Below are positions 55,028-63,062 of a stretch of 64,000 nt of DNA, in pieces. Location: NCBI GenBank assembly GCA_022394755.1, contig JAGFCA010000017.1, positions 1 through 64,000 on the forward strand, written 5' to 3'. Within the stretch, counting starts at the first letter, position 1. Each line of letters begins with the position of its first letter. The position numbers were made by a program, and so were the translations under genes. The DNA comes from Candidatus Poribacteria bacterium. Lineage in GTDB: Bacteria; Poribacteria; WGA-4E; WGA-3G. The notes under the pieces are model-generated. The model saw only the letters and a list, made by a program, of their open reading frames with translations, did no database searches and was not told the origin of the DNA.

Positions 55028-56404
55028 TTATTCTTCAATAATATCTTCGTCTACAACTTCATCTTCTACAATTGGATCAAGAGGTAGAATTTCGACTTCA
55101 ATTTCTGTGTTACCAGTCACAATAAACCTATTTACAATAAATGGTAAACCGGTGATAGGTATTAGGAATGGTTCCTCAATTTCTTCTGGTGGTGAATCAC
55201 CAACTATAATTTCTCCATCTTCAGGAAGTTCACCGTCTTCTGGTAATTCTCCATCTCCTGGCAATTCTCCGTCTTCAGGAAGTTCACCGTCATCTGGAAG
55301 TTCGCCGTCTTCTGGAAGTTCACCATCTTCTGGTAATTCTCCATCTCCTGGCATCTGACCGATATCAGGTAGTGAGTCAAATAGATTGGTAAAGAACTCT
55401 TCAAAGAATCCTTCAAAAAATTCTTCTAAATTAGGTTCTTCAATTTCTGGTTCTTCCTCTAATGCAGCAAGAGTTAAGAGGACTAATCCTTTATCGTACT
55501 GACCATCTTTTAATTGATAAATCAGTTGGTCTAAACTCTCAGGAGATGGTGCATAAGGAATACCAAATGGATTGAATCCGAAGGTAGTTGCGGAGGTTAC
55601 TGCTAAACGTGCTGGACCAGGAACAAAGTTTTCTGGTATTTGTAGTTTCAGTTCTCTGTACATTTTCCTACCTCTACCAGCAGCACTCCAATGTGGTAAC
55701 ATTTCCACGACTAAAGTTGCTTCTTCACCTTGTTTTATATCACTCAAAATGTGTATATCAGTTATCTCAGTGTGTAGAATATTAGGTATATCAATGAGAG
55801 ATACATTAACTTCATCAATCGTTGCTCTTCCGGCACCATTATAAAGAATATTGGTAAATGACTGAACAATGAAATCCACATTCTTCAAAACTGCGTCAAA
55901 GGGTTCCGGTGCGATAGTTCTAAATGATTCTGTATAAACAGTATCAGTTTCTTTAAAACTAATTGAGACATTCGCTTCAATTGTACCGGGACTAACTTCC
56001 ATTCTAACTGAATCTAATGTACCAGCGGCCACAATTGGAATTACCCATTCTTGTCCATAGGCTACCTTATGATTTTTTTGAATAGGTGTTTCACTATTTA
56101 CAGGATGATAGTTTACAGTCATGTTAATCATATCAGGCAATTTACCAAGCTCACCAACAATTCCAGGTCTGAGATCTTTGGTAATTGTACCAATTGGATT
56201 TCCAAAAGCAGTTGCAGATTTGTATGCAATTCTTGTATTTGGAACAATACCATCAACTACTGCTCTGTATATAGGTAATGAGGCTTTTCCGGAAAGAAAG
56301 AAATCATGACCAAAAGCAACAATGTTTCCATCATATACTTGTGTTACAGTTCCAAAACCCATACTATTTAATACATCACCAGTTACGATTGCGACACCAA
56401 TCAT
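55028..56404 (-). CDS. SpoIVB-type (S55) protein, downstream part of a frameshifted gene
   Basis: 458 codons, in a different frame from the upstream half. Just before its ATG the same frame reads APPANATLQLSAGD, which is good coding sequence and belongs to the S55 domain, so the real gene entered this frame upstream. It then continues the domain (GVAIVTGDV, GTVTQVYDGNIVAFGHDFF). The middle is a beta-rich region. Toward the C-terminus there are eight GELPED-type hexapeptides, then a final beta segment and an acidic tail. The product alone would lack a signal peptide and the GMSGSP motif. No further partner gene follows; a strong terminator ends it. Confidence 0.7.
   Translation of the reverse strand: MIGVAIVTGDVLNSMGFGTVTQVYDGNIVAFGHDFFLSGKASLPIYRAVVDGIVPNTRIAYKSATAFGNPIGTITKDLRPGIVGELGKLPDMINMTVNYHPVNSETPIQKNHKVAYGQEWVIPIVAAGTLDSVRMEVSPGTIEANVSISFKETDTVYTESFRTIAPEPFDAVLKNVDFIVQSFTNILYNGAGRATIDEVNVSLIDIPNILHTEITDIHILSDIKQGEEATLVVEMLPHWSAAGRGRKMYRELKLQIPENFVPGPARLAVTSATTFGFNPFGIPYAPSPESLDQLIYQLKDGQYDKGLVLLTLAALEEEPEIEEPNLEEFFEGFFEEFFTNLFDSLPDIGQMPGDGELPEDGELPEDGELPDDGELPEDGELPGDGELPEDGELPEDGEIIVGDSPPEEIEEPFLIPITGLPFIVNRFIVTGNTEIEVEILPLDPIVEDEVVDEDIIEE
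55211..55354. repeat. eight 18-base tandem repeats (GELPED hexapeptides)
   Basis: Eight near-identical 18-base units inside the S55-type gene (typical plus-strand unit TTCACCGTCTTCTGGTAA), differing at a few positions. They encode GELPED, GELPDD and GELPGD hexapeptides, an acidic Pro-rich linker. The variation between units shows they are not a recent single event, but copy number is likely to vary among strains. Confidence 0.9.
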
Positions 56405-57120
56405 ATCACCGGCAGAAAGTTGTAATGTTGCATTTGCAGGTGGTGCAACAGGAGCCCGCCGATCCTTGAGAAAAACTCAATTGAATCAAATTTTGTACCG
56501 CTTAGATGTGACGAAAGTTGGTTTAATCTGTTATTATCTATCCCTGAGATAGAAATAGGAGTCTTCACTTTAGTAAAGGTGGCGTTTACGCCTCCACCTG
56601 GGGCTGCAGGTGGATTTAAGAATTCACCAAATGTTGTATGGTTAATGGTTGCTTCCATAGCATCAATTGGTGTGACCCAAAATCTATATGGGGGTGCTCC
56701 CCATTCGTCCCCATATGCAAGTGCACCGAATACTCTACCTGGAGGACCGACTGGACTACCTGACATACCTTGAGCAAGACCCCCCATATCTGTTACTGCT
56801 TCATCGGTTAACACACATTCATACAAAGGAAATCCAAACCCAGATGGTTGAATCCTACGAAATTCAGCTTCAAATGCTATTTTACTTGTTCCTTCAATGG
56901 CAGTAATAACTTCAACACGTGTCTTAGTAGCAAGTTTACTGACTTCATCTTCATACATCGGTTCAAGCACTACTTCTCCAACCAAAGGTGCTCCGTTAAA
57001 TACATTTGATACATCAGCGATAGTTGGATTGTCTACTTCAGGTTGTACTTCATCCTGAGAACATCCATATTGGAGTGTAATTGCTAATGTGAATAGTAGC
57101 AAAACAAAATACCGTTTCAT
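56401..57120 (-). CDS. SpoIVB-type (S55) peptidase, upstream part of a frameshifted gene
   Basis: 239 codons: signal peptide with a lipoprotein-like Cys20 (QYGC, imperfect lipobox) and then the start of an S55-type domain, including GMSGSP (118-123, where the family's catalytic Ser resides), RVFGALAYGDEWG and YRFWVTPIDAM. The last 20 or so codons (after IEFF) do not look like the family, while the -1 frame there does. Adding one T to the five-T run at 56471-56475 fuses both halves into 697 residues. The family acts as secreted serine peptidases in sporulation checkpoints and, in non-sporulating bacteria, with unknown roles. TTAGGAG precedes the start. Confidence 0.72.
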   Translation of the reverse strand: MKRYFVLLLFTLAITLQYGCSQDEVQPEVDNPTIADVSNVFNGAPLVGEVVLEPMYEDEVSKLATKTRVEVITAIEGTSKIAFEAEFRRIQPSGFGFPLYECVLTDEAVTDMGGLAQGMSGSPVGPPGRVFGALAYGDEWGAPPYRFWVTPIDAMEATINHTTFGEFLNPPAAPGGGVNATFTKVKTPISISGIDNNRLNQLSSHLSGTKFDSIEFFSRIGGLLLHHLQMQHYNFLPVI

Positions 57121-57436
57121 TTTTTACTCCTAATTTGAGATTAATAATATACAAATAATTGAACTGAATTATTCAATTCTCATATTTTTAATTTATTGTG
57201 TATTTAAATACTCAATTGTTTTAATTTAATTTGGCTTATATCAGAAATCTTTTCAACCATAGAAATTTTAAATAACGAAGTTTATCTTTCTGATAGATTT
57301 AACTTGGTCCTTAAAACTGCATTAATTATGATTTCTTAGAGATGCTATAATGACAAATTAGATTACTGTTTAAATCATTAACTTGTGTATATTTCATGAA
57401 ATATCCTACAAGTACTTAACTAATATGATAGTGAGT
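57121..57436. other. intergenic, featureless
   Basis: About 315 AT-rich bases upstream of the S55-type gene, holding its promoter. No reading frame, repeat or clear promoter was seen. Confidence 0.4.
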
Positions 57437-57472
57437 TAAATATCATCTAAATTTAAGTTTAGATGATATTTA
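57437..57472. terminator. hairpin after the SDR gene
   Basis: TAAATATCATCTAAA, a 6-base loop, then its complement: a perfect 15-base, all-AT-leaning stem 18 bases after the SDR stop. No T-run follows on the minus strand beyond the stem itself, so its strength as a terminator is uncertain. Confidence 0.5.
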
Positions 57473-57489
57473 GGTTGATTCCTGGATTC

Positions 57490-58254
57490 CTACCAAGCAA
57501 CCCAACCACCATCAACGGCTATAGTCTGTCCTGTGACCCAGTTGGCAGCATCTGATGCTAAAAAGAGAACAGCACCGACAACCTCATCTACTTCACCAAC
57601 CCTCCCCATTGGGATACGACGGACAACATCTTCATAAAATTCTTTCCTTTGTAATAAGACATTGGCAAGAGGTGTTCTTGTGAACGCGGGGGCAACTGCA
57701 TTGACAGTTACATTATGTGGTGCCCACTCTACTGCAAGACCTTTTGTTAATAATACAACACCACCTTTACTACCAGAATAAGCTGTACGTAAGGGACCTC
57801 CAACTAAACCCATAGTTGATGAGATATTTATAATCTTTCCACTTTCTCTTTCAATCATTGGCTTAACAAGGGTTTGTGTTAGAAAGAATAATCCTTTCAT
57901 ATTCAGATCATATATTGCATCCCAATCTTCTTCTGTTAATTCTAATGCAGGTTTTGGACGGTTAGTACCCGCGTTATTTACGAGTACATCAACTCTACCC
58001 CATATATCAATTGCAGCTTGTGCTCCTACTGAAATAGATTTCAAATCACTAACATCAAACACAACTGATTCTACCTCTCCACCATTTTCTTTAATCTCTG
58101 CTGCAACTTCATCAAGATCGGACTGAGTCCGACTATTTAATATTACCTTAGCACCCATTTGTGATGCAGCTAAAGCTATGCCTTTACCAATTCCTTTGCC
58201 AGAACCGGTAATCAAGATGACTTTGTCAGTCAACTCAAATCCAGGAAATGCCAT
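57490..58254 (-). CDS. SDR family NAD(P)-dependent oxidoreductase (FabG-like)
   Basis: 254-residue classical short-chain dehydrogenase. Cofactor motif TGSGKGIGKGIA (16-27), NNAG (93-96), catalytic Ser145/146, Tyr159 and Lys163 (YSGSK), and the C-terminal GAVLFLASDAANWVTGQTIAVDGG are all present. It would interconvert a secondary alcohol and ketone; in these genomes such genes are often sugar-acid or gluconate-type dehydrogenases, but fatty acid synthesis is also possible. TAGGAGGG precedes the start. Confidence 0.9.
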   Translation of the reverse strand: MAFPGFELTDKVILITGSGKGIGKGIALAASQMGAKVILNSRTQSDLDEVAAEIKENGGEVESVVFDVSDLKSISVGAQAAIDIWGRVDVLVNNAGTNRPKPALELTEEDWDAIYDLNMKGLFFLTQTLVKPMIERESGKIINISSTMGLVGGPLRTAYSGSKGGVVLLTKGLAVEWAPHNVTVNAVAPAFTRTPLANVLLQRKEFYEDVVRRIPMGRVGEVDEVVGAVLFLASDAANWVTGQTIAVDGGWVAW

Positions 58255-58359
58255 ATTCTAACCCTCCTATAAAATGTAGTTTCAATTTCTATTGTTTCTA
58301 TCCTAAATTGAAACCAATAATCATGAATATCTCATTACAGTATTTAGATTTAAATTCAT

Positions 58360-59190
58360 CTAACTCATTGCTAATTTTAGAGTATTCTCCAGCAACATTG
58401 CTCTGGTAAGGGGTCCTACACCACCAGGTACAGGTGTGATATATCCTGCAACTTGTTGCACTTCATCGAATTTTACATCTCCGACAAGACGATCATCCAG
58501 ACTGTTAATACCTACATCAATCACCATAGCACCAGGTTTAACCATCTCTGCTGTAATGAATTCAGATTTACCCACTGCTGCTATTAGAAAGTCTGCTTGT
58601 TTGGTAATCTCTCCTAAATTCTCAGTCCGTGAATGACAATATGTCACCGTAGCATTCCTGTTTAGTAGCATAATACCAATAGGTTTACCGACCAAATGAC
58701 TTCTTCCTACACAAACAGCCTGTTTACCTTCAATTGGAACCCCAGATAACTCAATTAATCTAATAATTCCTGTGGGTGTACAAGGGGTTACCCCTTCTCG
58801 ATTTATAAAGAGATTTCCTAAATTTAGGGGTGTCAAACCATCAACGTCTTTTTCAGGGGGTATGGAATCAATGACATTCTGCTCATCAATTTGTTCAGGT
58901 AGTGGCATCTGAACTAATATACCATGAATATTGGAACGTGTACTTAATTCAGATACTACTTTGATGATTTCTTGTTGGGAACTATCGGATGGGAGTTTAT
59001 GAATTTCAGAATGGAAATTAACCTTATCACAATCGCGTTGTTTGTGTTTTATGTATATTGTAGATGCTGGATCATCTCCAACTTGGATAACAGCGAGACC
59101 GGGAGTCAGGTTAAGCTTTTTTAGTTTCTTTCGTATTTGGCTGCGGATACTTTGAGCGAGACGACTGCCATTCAAGATTTCAGCTGACAA
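58360..59190 (-). CDS. folD: bifunctional methylenetetrahydrofolate dehydrogenase/cyclohydrolase
   Basis: Converts methylene-THF to 10-formyl-THF, feeding Fmt and purine synthesis. About 276 residues from a TTG at 59190, which has GGAGG 7 bases upstream; the ATG at 59196 would lie only one base from it. Motifs: YIKHKQRDCDK (catalytic Lys), VQMPLPEQID, DVDGLTPLNLG, CVGRSHLVGKPIGIMLL (NADP binding) and TPVPGGVGPLTRAMLLENT at the end. Length is typical. Confidence 0.95.
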   Translation of the reverse strand: MSAEILNGSRLAQSIRSQIRKKLKKLNLTPGLAVIQVGDDPASTIYIKHKQRDCDKVNFHSEIHKLPSDSSQQEIIKVVSELSTRSNIHGILVQMPLPEQIDEQNVIDSIPPEKDVDGLTPLNLGNLFINREGVTPCTPTGIIRLIELSGVPIEGKQAVCVGRSHLVGKPIGIMLLNRNATVTYCHSRTENLGEITKQADFLIAAVGKSEFITAEMVKPGAMVIDVGINSLDDRLVGDVKFDEVQQVAGYITPVPGGVGPLTRAMLLENTLKLAMS

Positions 59191-59528
59191 TACCATTCCT
59201 CCGATCCACCTGTGGATTAATGGATTTCCCTAATTGTGTTTATTAATAACCCATTCTTATATCAATATTATACCAAATCAATATCCAATTGTCTATATAT
59301 TCATACCAAATGACTATATATGACTAATTCTATGATTGTATAATATACACCAATGGATAATCCATCCTAATATTGTGGTCAATCCAACAAATTCTTACGT
59401 ATTAAATTGAGGTGCGGTTAGAAACCCGCCTACCAGAGGGAGGTAATGGTTCTATCAAAATAGATTACGTGTAAATTTAGCGTGGTCTGTCCAACAGGTT
59501 ATTGACCATTATTTTAAGATAATTCAAA
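59191..59528. other. intergenic with a GC-rich inverted repeat
   Basis: About 340 bases between folD and the TPR gene. AT-rich except for a short GC-rich palindromic block at 59410-59434 (annotated separately). No reading frame of note. Confidence 0.45.
59410..59434. repeat. small GC-rich palindromic element
   Basis: AGGTGCGGT, AGAA loop region, then ACCCGCCTACC: an imperfect inverted repeat much richer in GC than its surroundings, followed by a second GAGGGAGG block. My recollection is that intergenic repeats of this general form are scattered through poribacterial genomes; only one copy is seen in this window. It could also act as a terminator. Confidence 0.4.
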
Positions 59529-61505
59529 TTAATCAGAAGAGAGTCGTTTAATTCTTTCTTGTAGGAATTGTATTACTTGATCAGGACTATGTATCCCAAA
59601 TACTCCTGCTTCATCTAAGACCATCTCCATTTGTACATTGTTATCTACCAACACTGACTCAGCTTTTTTGTAATAAGCCAATGCCTTTACAGTATCATTG
59701 TTTTCTTGGTATATGTCACCTAAGTAAATATTCGCAGCTGCGAATCTTGGTGAGTTTGGACGGTTTTTTATAAAACCTTCAAATGCATATCGTGCATCAG
59801 CATAACGTTGGTCTTCATAATGTACTCTTCCAATACGAAATTGCGCTCTATCTGCGAAACTATCATTATATCCACCAGGAAGATACAGTTCACGTTCTGG
59901 ATAACCGATAGTCGTTTGATAAGCCCGTAATGCTTCCTCATAGCGTTGTAATCTTCTATATATTTCCCCTACTTGATAGGTAGACATCATTGCCTGAAGT
60001 GTATTTTTATGTAGTTCAATTACAGTATTAAAATACTTTAGTGCAGTGTTTGGTTTTTCAAGTATATCGGAATAAATAATGCCAATCCTATAATTTGCTT
60101 CAGCAGCATAAGTAGATTTAGGATTGATTTCAAGTACCTCTCTATACCCATCTAAAGCTTGTGAATAATCCATCAATTCACGTTCATAGATTGTAGCAAT
60201 TTGTAGTTGGGTTCTAATTTTTTCAGCTATGTTTAAATTATCTTCTGTCATATAGACATTAAGTTTCTGTATAGCTGCCAAATGTTCATACGACCGGAGT
60301 AATGAAGCAGCCTGTTTTCCATATTGGGTATCTCGATTATTGACAATTAAATCTCGAATAAGTATTATCGCTTGGTCATACTCCCCATCCTCTGCATAAC
60401 CCATTAGTCTATCAAATTTCTTTGATGGGATCAGTTCTGTCAATGTTTTAATCTTCTGTTGTAATAATTCCTCTACTTCAGAAACACTCTTATTATACAT
60501 GGCTACTTGTCCGAGATACATTGGATCAAGAGTAGGTAGATATACATGATGGAATATCTTATATGACTTTAATGCTTTAGAATATTCTTTTAGTTCTTCA
60601 TAACAGATACCTAATGAATAAAAGACAGCATGCATATTCCAAAAGTTTGGGTGATTGTCAACGATCGAATTATATACAGTTAATGCTTGTTTATAGTTCT
60701 CAGTTTCTCGATATAGATTAGCCATATGAAAAAGTCCTTCAGCAGCAAAATTACTTGTCGGGTATTTCACTGCGACTTTTTGATATTCAGAAATTGCCAA
60801 TGGTATTTGGTGTAAAGTTGTGTGTCTAATATGTGCTATACGCCATTGTGCCTCTGCAGCTAATTTATCTGTTGGAAATCGTTCAAGTAACTCTTGATAT
60901 GTTTCAATTGCTTTTTCAGGTTGATTGAGTTGGGATTGTGTACGATAGAGTTCTGCTATTTGAAAGAGAGCAACTACCTGTATAGGAGTACCTTTATATG
61001 TACGCAAAATTTCTCTTTGTAACATCAGATCTTTTAGTGCCATACGTATATCTCGGATCCGTTGTTGTCCGAGTTGATGAACAAAATGAGTTTCTGGAGT
61101 AATATCAATCAGTGTACGGAAACTTGATATAGCAAAATCATACTTACCCATACGGCTATAAACATCGCCTAACTTAATATAAGCAAGAAGAATATCAGCA
61201 GTTGGCAATCCCTCAGCCTCCATACGAAGTATTTCTTTATATACCTTTAATGCCTCAGGATATTGATGTGTATAATTATAATATATCTCGCCAAGTTGGT
61301 TATGATATTGACTTTGCAATTCAACACCATTGGATTCCTCAATAAGGATCTCTAACATTTTGATGGCATCATTATAATTTTTCTGCTGTATTAGATTCCT
61401 CACTTCTTCATTTTGTGCATTTATAGAAGTAAGAACGGAAAATAGCAGCACAAGAATACTAAATACATAGAAAAGATATTTTGATTGAGTGTTATTCTTA
61501 CACAA
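59529..61505 (-). CDS. exported TPR repeat protein
   Basis: 658 residues starting with TTG (AGG 8 bases before). The first 30 residues are a signal peptide (YVFSILVLLFSVLTSINAQ). Fifteen or so TPR units cover the rest (EIYYNYTHQYPEALKVYKEIL, AAEGLFHMANLYRETENYKQAL, ANIYLGDIYQENNDTVKALA). No catalytic domain. It follows the anti-sigma gene by 43 bases, so it may be under the control of the ECF sigma factor and could be an envelope scaffold or stress sensor. Related tolerance proteins such as YbgF/CpoB are much shorter. Confidence 0.85.
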   Translation of the reverse strand: MCKNNTQSKYLFYVFSILVLLFSVLTSINAQNEEVRNLIQQKNYNDAIKMLEILIEESNGVELQSQYHNQLGEIYYNYTHQYPEALKVYKEILRMEAEGLPTADILLAYIKLGDVYSRMGKYDFAISSFRTLIDITPETHFVHQLGQQRIRDIRMALKDLMLQREILRTYKGTPIQVVALFQIAELYRTQSQLNQPEKAIETYQELLERFPTDKLAAEAQWRIAHIRHTTLHQIPLAISEYQKVAVKYPTSNFAAEGLFHMANLYRETENYKQALTVYNSIVDNHPNFWNMHAVFYSLGICYEELKEYSKALKSYKIFHHVYLPTLDPMYLGQVAMYNKSVSEVEELLQQKIKTLTELIPSKKFDRLMGYAEDGEYDQAIILIRDLIVNNRDTQYGKQAASLLRSYEHLAAIQKLNVYMTEDNLNIAEKIRTQLQIATIYERELMDYSQALDGYREVLEINPKSTYAAEANYRIGIIYSDILEKPNTALKYFNTVIELHKNTLQAMMSTYQVGEIYRRLQRYEEALRAYQTTIGYPERELYLPGGYNDSFADRAQFRIGRVHYEDQRYADARYAFEGFIKNRPNSPRFAAANIYLGDIYQENNDTVKALAYYKKAESVLVDNNVQMEMVLDEAGVFGIHSPDQVIQFLQERIKRLSSD

Positions 61506-61548
61506 AATAATTACCTATTTTTATATAATGCTATTGATATGGTATAGA

Positions 61549-62166
61549 TTAGAGTTCAGAATGAACACTCTTCAGGTGTTGATGAGCAATAGTTGCCCAA
61601 TCTGTTCCACGTGCCTGATCTTTGACTCGATTGAGTTGACTGACCCTATCCCATTTATTAGAATTTCGCAGGTGCCGATTACGGAGTACATCCTCCATGT
61701 TCCGCTGTATCTCCAGTTGTCTATATTCTTGAATCTTCACATGTGCAGTATCATCTACATTCTCTTTATAAGTTGGAATATATTGAAATGGGTCTGTCAA
61801 GAAAAAAGTAGTTCCAATTACAACTACTATAAATAGAGAAAAGACAGTTGCCTTTTGCTGATTCATAAGAGTAAGTAGGTTTGATATTGTTGATGTGAAT
61901 TTTGAAGCTATAGTAGTTTCAACTGGATCTTCAGCATTAATACGTCTGTATAGTTTAGACTGAAGATTTTTTGGCATACTAATATTATGAGCATAAACAC
62001 CTTCAGCATCATCAACAAGTTGAAGCACACGTTTAAATGAATTGACCATCCTTGTACAATTATTACATGTCATTAAATGCTCTTTATATTCATCCATTTT
62101 GGATGGATCAAGTTCACCATAAACATAGTCAATTGCATGTGCTTCAGAAATAATACATTTCCCCAT
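61549..62166 (-). CDS. anti-sigma factor with zinc-binding (ZAS) motif
   Basis: 205 residues. Residues about 1-55 contain the zinc-binding anti-sigma motif with His32 and CNNC (YKEHLMTCNNCTRMV), and a transmembrane helix follows at about 102-121 (KATVFSLFIVVVIGTTFFLT). The periplasmic tail is a charged helix. It is expected to hold the neighbouring ECF sigma factor inactive until an envelope signal triggers release. AGGAGATAA precedes the start; 11 bases from the sigma gene. Confidence 0.88.
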   Translation of the reverse strand: MGKCIISEAHAIDYVYGELDPSKMDEYKEHLMTCNNCTRMVNSFKRVLQLVDDAEGVYAHNISMPKNLQSKLYRRINAEDPVETTIASKFTSTISNLLTLMNQQKATVFSLFIVVVIGTTFFLTDPFQYIPTYKENVDDTAHVKIQEYRQLEIQRNMEDVLRNRHLRNSNKWDRVSQLNRVKDQARGTDWATIAHQHLKSVHSEL

Positions 62167-62177
62167 ATAATTATCTC

Positions 62178-62759
62178 CTATATTTCATTGTTTTCCATTA
62201 ATGGTCTTAACAGAGTCTGTAATTTTTTCATTGCACGGTGTAAATGAATTTTAACTGTTCCTTCTGCCATCCCTAAAGTTTCTGCTACTTCTCTAATCGG
62301 TAATCCTTCATATCGAGTTAGCATGAATACTTCTTTTTGCTTTGATGATAGTTCGTCCACTGCTTCTCGAATAATCCGTCCGCGTTCCATATCCTCTATT
62401 TGCTTTTCCGGATTACTTGATAGATCATTTGCAACCACCCTTGTTTCTAATACATCTTCATCTTCCAACACATAAACAGGATGTCTAGTTTTAGTCCTAT
62501 GATAATCAATTGATAGATTAGATGCAATGGTATATAACCAAGTTGAAAACTTCGCTTTAGGTTCCCATTTAGCTAATGCCCGAAAAGCTTTAAAAAATAC
62601 TTCAAGTGTAAGTTCTTCAGCATCTTCATAATTTCTTACTGATCTAAGGAGATAGCCAAAGATTTTCCTTTCATAGCGTTTCATCAATTCATCAAATGCC
62701 CTTTGGCTCCCTGATTGGAATTGTTTAACGAGTATTTCATCATCTATTAATTTATCCAT
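62178..62759 (-). CDS. ECF RNA polymerase sigma factor
   Basis: About 193 residues from ATG 62759 (a TTG four codons upstream is less likely). Region 2 includes DELMKRYERKIFGYLLRSV, NYEDAEELTLEVFFKAFRAL and FSTWLYTIASNLSIDYHR. Region 4 includes LSSKQKEVFMLTRYEGLPIREVAETLGMAEGTVKIHLHRAMKKLQ, the helix-turn-helix that reads the -35 box. It directs transcription of its regulon, probably its own operon, in answer to envelope stress. A matching promoter candidate lies upstream. Confidence 0.93.
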   Translation of the reverse strand: MDKLIDDEILVKQFQSGSQRAFDELMKRYERKIFGYLLRSVRNYEDAEELTLEVFFKAFRALAKWEPKAKFSTWLYTIASNLSIDYHRTKTRHPVYVLEDEDVLETRVVANDLSSNPEKQIEDMERGRIIREAVDELSSKQKEVFMLTRYEGLPIREVAETLGMAEGTVKIHLHRAMKKLQTLLRPLMENNEI

Positions 62760-62802
62760 AATATTTGCCAAACTTTCGTTTATTATTCCATCATCATATT
62801 TG

Positions 62803-62832
62803 TTTAACGGAGCATTGAATAATTAAGTTTAC
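62803..62832 (-). promoter_or_regulatory. candidate ECF-type autoregulatory promoter
   Basis: On the minus strand GTAAACTT (62832-62825), 15 bases, then CGTTAAA (62809-62803). This looks like the AAC-type -35 and CGT-type -10 boxes recognised by many ECF sigma factors, and lies about 44 bases before the sigma start. Confidence 0.35.
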
Positions 62833-63062
62833 AGAATTAAATTTTCTATCAGTAATTTAATATAGTCAATACATTCAATTTAAGCAATCGGAACTTTGAA
62901 ACCCTATAATAAGTGCTTAATAGATAATTGTCATTCAAGGTGTATCCATAAATTACTACATAGAAAGTAGGTATTATATAGTACCATATTAGGAATTGTG
63001 TGGAAATATATTAGTAGTTTGGATAAAATGAAGGTAGATGATTCTAAATCGGAGGTATTAAG

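Noticed and set aside
55211..55354. Repeat array as a possible CRISPR
   Set aside because: Units are 18 bases and directly adjacent with no spacers; they code for hexapeptides in frame.
54924..55358. Plus-strand 144-codon Ser/Pro/Gly-rich frame with repeats
   Set aside because: It is the antisense of the GELPED repeat region and crosses a strong terminator; the repeats keep all frames open by chance.
56401..56404. ATGA overlap as a normal translational coupling of two genes
   Set aside because: The downstream frame is good S55-domain coding sequence for many codons before that ATG, so the junction reflects a frameshift, not two genes.
62890..62920. Plus-strand GGAACTT as a sigma-E-type -35 for the DUF3500 gene
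   Set aside because: No matching -10 at 15-17 bases (GTGCTTA at best) and a leader of about 140 bases; too weak to annotate.
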